Source of the DNA: Planococcus sp. ISL-110
Lineage (GTDB): Bacteria > Bacillota > Bacilli > Bacillales_A > Planococcaceae
Length of the DNA: 61,070 bases
NCBI RefSeq assembly: GCF_018613575.1
Contig: NZ_JAGGPX010000010.1
Location: forward strand, 1-61,070
Direction: 5' to 3'
The position numbers and the translations under genes are program-made. Below the pieces are notes generated by a model. It had not been told where the DNA came from. It worked only from the letters and a program-made list of their open reading frames with translations, and searched no databases. The stretch's first letter is position 1. Each line of letters starts with the position of its first letter. Below, one piece after another: positions 54,785 through 61,070 of this stretch.

Positions 54785-55954
54785 ATGTTGCATTTCCCTG
54801 TTTCTGAATTCAAAAGTAGACTAAAAAAAACAAAAGAACGAATGGCTGCTGAAGGAATTGAAGTCCTTCTAATAACCAATCCAGCAAATATGAATTATTT
54901 GTCTGGTTATGACGCATGGTCCTTCTATGTCCATCAAATACTTGTCGTACTCATTGATGAAGAAGAACCAATCTGGATTGGCCGAGGCATGGATGCGAGT
55001 GCCGCTCAATTCACCACATGGCTGAAAAAAGAAAACATTCTGCCCTATCCCGATAATTATGTCCAATCAACAGAACGGCACCCTATGGATTTTGTTTGTG
55101 ACGTTTTGAGAGAAAAAAACCAGGCAAATAAAAAAATCGCTGCAGAATATGATGCGTACTACTTCACCGCCCAGAACTATATTTCACTTACTCAAGGCTT
55201 GCCCAACGCTACATTCTCCAACAGCAACAACTTGGTAAATTGGGTGCGCATCGTTAAATCCGATCAAGAAATCGAATTTATCAAACGTGCCGCTGCAATT
55301 GTGGAAAAGACGATGTACAAGGGAATTGAACAGATCCATGCGGGTGTAAGAGAATGTGATGTAGTGGCAGACATTTATCACGCACAGATTTCTGGCACAG
55401 AAGAATTCGGTGGAGACTATGCGTCCATTGTTCCCCTGCTCCCTTCCGGAGAAAAAACTTCAGCTTGTCATTTAACTTGGACAGACGAAAAATATAAAAC
55501 AGGAGATCCTGTAATTCTGGAGTTAGCAGGCTGTTATAAACGGTATCATGCACCTTTAGCGCGGACAGTAGTCATCGGCAAACCAAAACCCGAAATGGAG
55601 ACGTTGGCTGAAGCCGCAATCGAAGGCATTAATGCGGCACTGGACATTATTAAACCCGGAGTTGCGTGCGAAGAAGTAGAATTGGCATGGCGCAAATCTA
55701 TACAAAAAAGAGGCTTTGAGAAAGAATCAAGAATCGGTTATGCTACAGGACTTAATTATCCACCTGATTGGGGCGAGCACACTGCGAGCTTAAGACCTGG
55801 GGATAAAACCATCCTTGAACCGAATATGGTCTTCCATATGATTCCCGGGATTTGGCTCGAAAAATACGGTATTGAAATAAGTGAAACTTTCCGAGTAACT
55901 GAAACAGGTTGTGAAGTTATGGCTAATGTGGAACGGAAACTTTTTGTTAAGTAA
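54785..55954 (+). CDS. M24 family ectoine-hydrolase-like protein, copy 2
   Basis: A 389-residue creatinase-like M24 hydrolase, similar throughout to the gene at 44915. Shared segments include NPANMNYLSGYDAWSFYVHQ, YPDNYVQSTERHPMDFVCDV, GGDYASIVPLLPSGEKTSAC and IGYATGLNYPPDWGEHTASL. DoeA-type enzymes hydrolyse ectoine or hydroxyectoine. Two copies may divide the two substrates, or one may open the ring on the other isomer. GAAAGGAAGG precedes ATG 54785. Confidence 0.82.
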   Translation: MLHFPVSEFKSRLKKTKERMAAEGIEVLLITNPANMNYLSGYDAWSFYVHQILVVLIDEEEPIWIGRGMDASAAQFTTWLKKENILPYPDNYVQSTERHPMDFVCDVLREKNQANKKIAAEYDAYYFTAQNYISLTQGLPNATFSNSNNLVNWVRIVKSDQEIEFIKRAAAIVEKTMYKGIEQIHAGVRECDVVADIYHAQISGTEEFGGDYASIVPLLPSGEKTSACHLTWTDEKYKTGDPVILELAGCYKRYHAPLARTVVIGKPKPEMETLAEAAIEGINAALDIIKPGVACEEVELAWRKSIQKRGFEKESRIGYATGLNYPPDWGEHTASLRPGDKTILEPNMVFHMIPGIWLEKYGIEISETFRVTETGCEVMANVERKLFVK

Positions 55955-56011
55955 GAAGAAGCTGGATCACAATCAACAGTGACAATCCTGCTGATGTAAA
56001 AATTAGGTTTA

Positions 56012-56068
56012 AAAGCGAAAGGCGTTTCCTATAACCCATTGAGGTTAAAAGGAAACGCCTTTCGCTTT
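56012..56068 (+). terminator. 18-bp perfect-stem terminator after M24 copy 2
   Basis: AAAGCGAAAGGCGTTTCC (56012-56029) pairs perfectly with GGAAACGCCTTTCGCTTT (56051-56068). Confidence 0.85.
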
Positions 56069-56484
56069 CTACTATTTCATATCGATGGCTTGTGCTTTTT
56101 GGAACAGGTAAATTAGTTTGTGCCGCCCCCTGGGAACAAAAAACATATTTCATAATCTACCGCGTAACCGATCAATCAAGTGAGGAAAACTAATACGCGT
56201 ATAGTTAGAGATCCTTTCTGAATATTGCATAGTGAATGAGCCACTTATGCGCAAAATTAAATCATCAATTGCGGAAGATAGAGCCACCGTTTGCGACTAA
56301 ATCGGCCATGGTATCCACTTTTAAGTCTAAACCCAAAAAGGATTTCCAGCAGAATTTGGACGGTAAACACCGTCAATTTCTGGACTTCTAGTCATGTCAT
56401 CAACACTTTTTCCCTCTCGAAAGAGAAGCAACTGTTCCACTTACTACTTGGTAGTTCAACTGTGTGCCTTCAGCGTCTGCATGG

Positions 56485-56586
56485 GAGTTGACCGGCAGTG
56501 GCCACCACATCGATATTCGCGCCAAGGAACATGAATTCCCAATTGGCTGCGCTTTTCTTCTGCGCAATCATTTCATGGATTTTTTC
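56485..56586 (-). pseudogene. VWA-like domain remnant
   Basis: Minus-strand residues EKIHEMIAQKKSAANWEFMF followed by LGANIDVVATAGQL resemble the late core of a von Willebrand A domain in bacterial vWA proteins (WEF.FLGAN.D). No start, MIDAS motif or downstream domain remains, and stops flank it. Name is tentative. Confidence 0.4.
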
Positions 56587-56614
56587 TTACGATTAGTATG
56601 TTTTGTGTGTAATG

Positions 56615-56695
56615 ACAAAATCGTTTAGGATCGTGTCTTCTCTTGGAATGCGGTCTTGCGCTTTTTCAAACGAAAGGAATTGAGCCGACTAGCCC
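56615..56695 (-). repeat. Decayed gene segment, duplicated at 32322-32400
   Basis: About 80 nt are shared with 32322-32400 with few mismatches, ending in AGCCGACT. Conceptual minus-strand translations give DRIPREDTILNDF here and DRVPREDTILSDF there. The parent gene is not recognised. Confidence 0.5.
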
Positions 56696-56795
56696 CGGTC
56701 ACCATGCAAGATGAGTTACTTCATTTAACACTATATAAATCCCATGGGGGCGAACACTTGTTAGAACCAGATCGTACATCAGGGAACCAAAAAAA

Positions 56796-56823
56796 TGTGT
56801 GGGCGACTCTAGTCACCCACACA
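56796..56823 (-). terminator. Terminator of UvrA-like gene
   Basis: TGTGTGGG (56796-56803) pairs with CCCACACA (56816-56823), with inner GACT/AGTC; a seven-T run follows on the minus strand. Confidence 0.8.
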
Positions 56824-56857
56824 CCTTTCTATTCTAACTCCGCAGTGCCGATCACTA

Positions 56858-59128
56858 TTACTCCTCTACACCTTTTCTCAGCCACTCTGCCGTCAATGTG
56901 TCCGACTCGAGCATCCCTTCCGGTGTTCCTTCAAACAAAACTTCCCCACCTTCCTTTCCTCCGCCTGGACCCATTTCGAGGACCCAGTCGCTCGCGGCAA
57001 TAAAGTTCAAATTGTGTTCGATGATAATGACCGAATTCCCTTTGTCTACGAGGCCTTGGAACACATCCAATAAATGAGCATTATCTTTAGTGTGCAAGCC
57101 TAAGGATGGTTCGTCCAATAAATAGATTTGCCCTTCTTTTTTCAGGTGGCTGGCCAGTTTGAGGCGTTGCACTTCTCCGCCGCTCAACGAACTTGTCGTC
57201 TGTCCAAGTGTCAGGTAGCCCAGGCCTACCTCCTTTAAGGTATCCACCTTTTTGACGATTTTCGGCATTTTTAAATACTGATTGGTTTCGTCGATCGAGA
57301 GTTGTAAAATTTCCACGATGTTTTTTCCTTTGTGGCGATAGGACAGTGCTTTTTCCGAATACCTCGTCCCTCTGCAAGCTTCACACGTGACGGTCACAGG
57401 ATCCGCAAAAGCGACGTCTGGCGTGGTGACGCCTTTGCCCTCGCAGACCGGACAGGCCCCCACCGAATTAAAGCTGAACAATCCGACCGGCTGTCCGGTT
57501 TCTTTCGCAAGAATCGACCGAATGTCATCCATAATCCCCATGTAGGTAGCTAGTGTCGAACGGCTGGACGTTCCGATGCTGCCTTGACTGACCGCGATGG
57601 TTTCGGGGTAGTTCTCTGTAAATGCGCCAAACAGTAAGGAACTCTTGCCAGAACCTGAAACGCCGCATACCGAGACCAGGACATTTTTAGGAATTTCCAC
57701 ACTTACATTTTTTAAGTTGTTGGCAGAGGCATTTTTTATCGAGAACCCGCTTTCTGCTCTTCGTGGATTCTTATTGATTGTGATTTTATGATCCAAATCG
57801 GTGATGGCTGAAGCTTTCTTTAATCCTGCCTGTGCGCCTTGATAGACCACTTCTCCACCGCTCACACCAGCTCCTGGACCCATTTCGATTATTTCATCTG
57901 CTGTTTTGATGACCGCTAAATTGTGTTCAATCACGACTACAGTATTATAGTTGTCTCTTAAATTTTTCAACATTTTCGTTAACATCTCGATTTCTTCCGG
58001 ATGAAGTCCTGCACTGGGTTCATCGAAAATATACGTAATATTGTTTAAACTGCTGCCTAAATGACGGGCAATTTTTACGCGTTGCGCTTCTCCGCCGGAC
58101 AAGGTGCCCATTTTCCGCGATAAACTCAAATAACCCAACCCCAAGTCAACCAGCTGTTTTACATTCGGAAACGCCTGCTGTGCGATTGATGTTCCGACAG
58201 GATCTTTTATTTTCGCCAGTTCAACCAGCAATTCTGTCAGTTCCAACCGGTCGTAATGGGCGATATTCAAGCCGTTGATTTTGCATTCCAGTACTTTCGG
58301 ATTTAATCCCGAACCTTCGCAAGTCGGGCACAGTGCATGTGTAGTCATCGCCAAGACATCTTCCTGGGAGGTTTTTTTTAGCTTCGTGAGATCCCGGTTA
58401 ATGTACAGGCGAATAAAGCGTGGAAGGATGCCATCCCATTCGATCTCCGTAGTGCCTTCTTTGTAATAATAAGTTCCAAATGCCCGCTCGCCTTCCGGTG
58501 GGCCGTGGACTAAAAGATTATATTTTTCTTCCGTGAACTCTTTGATGGGGATGTCGGCATCGAACAATCCGCCGTCCACCATCCATCTGCCTTGCCAGCC
58601 TGAGGGAGACAACGGTTTAAATCTCACTGCGGATTCTCTGAGTGATTTCGTGTCATCGATTATTTTGGTGATATCAGGCGCAACGACTCTCCCGAAGCCA
58701 TTGCATTCCGGACAGTTGCCGAAAGAACTTTCATTCGAAAATTCGGTGGCTGAGCCGATTGACGGACTGCCGATTCGTGAGAACAATAACCGGACCAAGG
58801 GATCAATATCCATATAAGTGCCAACAGTCGAGCGGGAATTGCCTCTTACGGGTTTTTGTTCCACAACGACAACCGGACTTAAGTGCTGCATCAGGTCGGC
58901 ATGCGGCCGTTCGTACCTCGGCATCTGGTGTCTGATGTACAGCGGATAGTTCAACGTCATCTGTCTTCTGCTTTCTGTTGCTAAAACATCAAATACGACG
59001 GAGCTTTTCCCTGAACCTGACAGGCCGGTAAAAACATTGATTTTCTCTTTTGGGATATTTAAATCGATATTCTTCAAATTATTTTCCCGAAGTCCTCTTA
59101 AAATGATTTCATCTCTTTTATATGCCAT
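56858..59128 (-). CDS. UvrA-like tandem ABC ATPase (short type)
   Basis: A 756-residue protein with two ABC modules. Walker A motifs are GLSGSGKSS and GVSGSGKSS; signature loops are GTLSGGEAQRVKIARHL and SSLSGGEVQRLKLASHL; zinc-module cysteines occur in CPECNGFG, CPTCEGSG, CPVCEGKG and CEACRGTR. It is about 200 residues shorter than UvrA (about 950), so part of the UvrB-binding/insertion region is missing. Such short UvrA relatives include DrrC-like drug-resistance proteins. AAAGGAG supports ATG 59128; an upstream start at 59158 is less likely. Confidence 0.85.
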   Translation of the reverse strand: MAYKRDEIILRGLRENNLKNIDLNIPKEKINVFTGLSGSGKSSVVFDVLATESRRQMTLNYPLYIRHQMPRYERPHADLMQHLSPVVVVEQKPVRGNSRSTVGTYMDIDPLVRLLFSRIGSPSIGSATEFSNESSFGNCPECNGFGRVVAPDITKIIDDTKSLRESAVRFKPLSPSGWQGRWMVDGGLFDADIPIKEFTEEKYNLLVHGPPEGERAFGTYYYKEGTTEIEWDGILPRFIRLYINRDLTKLKKTSQEDVLAMTTHALCPTCEGSGLNPKVLECKINGLNIAHYDRLELTELLVELAKIKDPVGTSIAQQAFPNVKQLVDLGLGYLSLSRKMGTLSGGEAQRVKIARHLGSSLNNITYIFDEPSAGLHPEEIEMLTKMLKNLRDNYNTVVVIEHNLAVIKTADEIIEMGPGAGVSGGEVVYQGAQAGLKKASAITDLDHKITINKNPRRAESGFSIKNASANNLKNVSVEIPKNVLVSVCGVSGSGKSSLLFGAFTENYPETIAVSQGSIGTSSRSTLATYMGIMDDIRSILAKETGQPVGLFSFNSVGACPVCEGKGVTTPDVAFADPVTVTCEACRGTRYSEKALSYRHKGKNIVEILQLSIDETNQYLKMPKIVKKVDTLKEVGLGYLTLGQTTSSLSGGEVQRLKLASHLKKEGQIYLLDEPSLGLHTKDNAHLLDVFQGLVDKGNSVIIIEHNLNFIAASDWVLEMGPGGGKEGGEVLFEGTPEGMLESDTLTAEWLRKGVEE

Positions 59129-59301
59129 GTTGACATTCTCCTTTTCCAATCCAATCAAGGAATTGTCCTATTAGTAAATGGGTTCCCTGTTTTGGTTGGG
59201 CTCACACAAACGTATATTACGATTGTTCCCTGGGTGCCGCACAATTAAGAATTGGTGTACAATTAAAGATATGTTCATTACTTATAGTTAGGAGCTTACC
59301 A

Positions 59302-60759
59302 ATGGAGATAACCTCATTCAAACTGGACGAAGCGACAATCGAAGACATTCAACAGGCTTTTCAGGAAAACAGACTGACTTCCATGGAATTGGTGCAAGCC
59401 TACCTCGATCGGATCGAAACATTCGACCGGAATGGCCCAAGGATCAATTCCGTGCTGACCATCAATCCGGACGCGATCAAAATCGCAGCCCAGCTCGATG
59501 AGATGCGTGGGCAAGACGGACAGGGGCCATTATACGGCATTCCCGTATTACTTAAAGACAATATCGAAACGACGGACCCGATGCCGACGACAGCCGGCAC
59601 AATCGCATTGGAACAGAACTTCGCACAGCAGGATTCCTTTGTCGCGTCGCAGCTGCTGAATGCTGGCGCCATCATTCTCGGCAAAGTGAACATGAGCGAA
59701 TGGGCGTATTTTATGTCGAAAGAAGGCGTGAGCGGCTATAGTTCACTCGGCGGCCAAGTGCTGAACCCTTACGGAGTCGATACTTTTAAAGCCGGAGATG
59801 TCGGCGGATCGAGTTCAGGAACAGGCGCTGCGATTGCGTCGAATTTTGCCGTTGTCGGTATTGGCACAGAAACTTCGGGGTCCATCTTGAGCCCAGCGAG
59901 CGCCAATTCCATCGTCGGCATCAAGCCGACGGTCGGGCTGATCAGCCGCTCGCGCATCATCCCGATTTCCGAAAGCCAGGATACCGCAGGACCCATGGCA
60001 CGGACCGTTGCAGATGCCGCGATCCTGCTTGGCGCTTTGACTGGCGTCGATGAACAGGACCCGGCTACACAGAAGAGTGCCGGTCTGGCATTAACCGATT
60101 ACACGCCGCACTTGAAAACGGACGGCTTGAAAGGCGCCCGCATCGGCGTCGACCTATCATCCCTGAACAATGAAGAACCGGAAGAACGGGCCATCATGGA
60201 TGAGGCAATCGAACAGTTGAAACTGCTCGGTGCCACCGTCGAGGAAGTGACGATTCCCCAGCAGGCATTCGAATCGGACGTCTTGTGGTATGAATTCAGG
60301 CGGGGCGTCAACGATTATCTCAGTACCGTACCTGATGAGGTGCCGGTCAAGTCCCTTGCGGATGTCATCGAGTTCAATAAACAAGATCCGGAGAACCGGA
60401 TGAAATTCGGCCAGGCCGAACTGGAAAAATCGCAGGCCTTAAGCGACGATCCGGCTGACCCGACGTACGTCGAACACCGGGAAAACGATTTGCGCTCTTC
60501 CACTCGAGAAGGACTGGATCTCGTCATGCGCGAACACCAACTGGATGCGCTGCTATTCCAAAACAATCGCGGAGCAGCAATGCCCGCAAAAGCAGGCTAT
60601 CCGTCCATCACCGTCCCTGCCGGCTACACGAGCAGCGGAGTTCCAGTGGGTGTCACGTTCAGTGCACAAGCCTTCAGTGAACCGCGCTTGATCGAACTGG
60701 CCTTCGCCTATGAACAAGGGACATTCAAACGGAAAGTACCGAATCTTGACTCTTATTGA
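59302..60759 (+). CDS. Amidase (amidase-signature family)
   Basis: A 485-residue amidase-signature enzyme. PLYGIPVLLKDNIETTDPMP contains the catalytic Lys; GGSSSGTGAAIASNFAVVGI the cis-Ser and GTETSGSILSPASANSIVGI the nucleophile Ser region; SRIIPISESQDTAGPMARTV the rest of the signature. It hydrolyses an amide to acid and ammonia; the substrate is not predicted. It stands alone, so it is not the GatA subunit, which comes with gatC and gatB. Confidence 0.88.
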   Translation: MEITSFKLDEATIEDIQQAFQENRLTSMELVQAYLDRIETFDRNGPRINSVLTINPDAIKIAAQLDEMRGQDGQGPLYGIPVLLKDNIETTDPMPTTAGTIALEQNFAQQDSFVASQLLNAGAIILGKVNMSEWAYFMSKEGVSGYSSLGGQVLNPYGVDTFKAGDVGGSSSGTGAAIASNFAVVGIGTETSGSILSPASANSIVGIKPTVGLISRSRIIPISESQDTAGPMARTVADAAILLGALTGVDEQDPATQKSAGLALTDYTPHLKTDGLKGARIGVDLSSLNNEEPEERAIMDEAIEQLKLLGATVEEVTIPQQAFESDVLWYEFRRGVNDYLSTVPDEVPVKSLADVIEFNKQDPENRMKFGQAELEKSQALSDDPADPTYVEHRENDLRSSTREGLDLVMREHQLDALLFQNNRGAAMPAKAGYPSITVPAGYTSSGVPVGVTFSAQAFSEPRLIELAFAYEQGTFKRKVPNLDSY

Positions 60760-61070
60760 ATTTTAATCGAAAAGAGTCTATCCTTCCTCTCTATTTCTTT
60801 CAGTAGAACACTATAGAATTCCGCTTCTCTAGGAAAGGCATCATTTAAATATACCGATGTGTGAAACATAGGTGGTAATGTATAGCCAAAACAGTTTAGA
60901 TTTCCCCTTACACCAGGGCGCGATTCTCCAAAAAAACAAGTGCAGTCTCTTTAAAGAGACTGCACTTGTCAGAGTGTTGAGAAACCCATTTTATATTTGC
61001 ATGACTATTGATGATCCAGAAATATTTTCGTAACCACTTGGTTTTAGGGCCTCTTGCTAAGCAAGAGGGC
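60760..61070. other. Window-end spacer
   Basis: No gene is seen. It holds GGGCGCGATTCTCC (60917-60930), like 37565-37578, and two hairpins: 60936-60969, a 34-nt perfect palindrome that can terminate the amidase transcript, and 61050-61068 (CCTCTTGC, GCAAGAGG). Confidence 0.6.

Larger units (their letters stand above)
55955..56857. other. Gap with terminator and decayed genes
   Basis: It holds a strong hairpin (56012-56068), a VWA-like remnant (56485-56586), a duplicated decayed segment (56615-56695), a repeat copy (56755-56800) and the terminator of the ABC ATPase gene (56796-56823). Confidence 0.65.

Noticed and set aside
1..61070. CRISPR arrays, tRNA and rRNA genes, riboswitches
   Set aside because: No regularly spaced repeats, no cloverleaf or rRNA segments and no known riboswitch core were recognised by eye; a covariance-model search would be decisive.

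Overview
The window looks like a chromosome segment of a low-to-moderate GC Gram-positive bacterium of the Planococcaceae (Planococcus, Planomicrobium or a close relative). This is inferred from strong AGGAGG-type ribosome sites, GTG and TTG starts, a staphyloxanthin-type carotenoid oxidase (CrtP), a GerW/YtfJ-family protein, paired TspO-like proteins, and many small intergenic repeats. No rRNA, tRNA or CRISPR array was seen. TGA is a normal stop here.

Layout. 0-10.4 kb: single housekeeping or stress genes (OsmC, SRPBCC, SWIM zinc finger, Mrr-type nuclease, GerW family, Hsp20, AI-2E exporter, crtP, CPBP protease) and a PadR plus HAAS-membrane-protein operon. 10.7-12.7 kb: a proline-iminopeptidase-like hydrolase split by an IS30-family element. 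13.4-18.4 kb: SRPBCC, Na/Pi cotransporter, DUF4097 and CPBP genes. 19.0-22.7 kb: an AT-rich block with a GntR regulator, a sodium:solute symporter and an octopine-dehydrogenase-family enzyme; a shared 14-bp motif upstream of all three suggests one regulon. 23.2-26.9 kb: aspartate dehydrogenase, two head-to-head pseudogenes each broken by one in-frame TGA, and a flavodoxin. 27.1-31.7 kb: a second CPBP protease, a hydrolase, and an acetoin-dehydrogenase-like operon (acoA, acoB, and a lipoyl/E3-binding protein without a catalytic domain). 31.8-38.9 kb: SHOCT protein, ABM monooxygenase, Hsp31-like protein, two TspO relatives, an aromatic acid exporter, a VOC protein and butanediol dehydrogenase.

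39.7-56.0 kb is the most interesting part: two divergent blocks that resemble an ectoine catabolic cluster. The left block (minus strand) holds aldehyde dehydrogenase, an ACT-less homoserine dehydrogenase, an M20 amidohydrolase, a cystathionine gamma-synthase-family enzyme, an M24 ectoine-hydrolase-like protein, a PucR regulator, aspartate ammonia-lyase and a decayed eutB-like dehydratase. The right block (plus strand) holds a EutA-like protein, a three-gene TRAP transporter and a second M24 ectoine-hydrolase-like protein. A consistent reading is import by TRAP, ring opening by M24, deacetylation by M20, conversion to aspartate semialdehyde, oxidation to aspartate, and deamination to fumarate. 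The enzymes between the ring-opened product and aspartate differ from the known doe/eut set. 56.8-60.8 kb: a short UvrA-like ABC ATPase and an amidase.

The window is rich in decayed genes (TetR, FemAB-like, cupin, hydrolase, eutB, VWA-like) and small repeats: a 164-bp MITE-like element, a 50-bp near-perfect palindrome, and a dispersed family with an AGTGGTTCT core.
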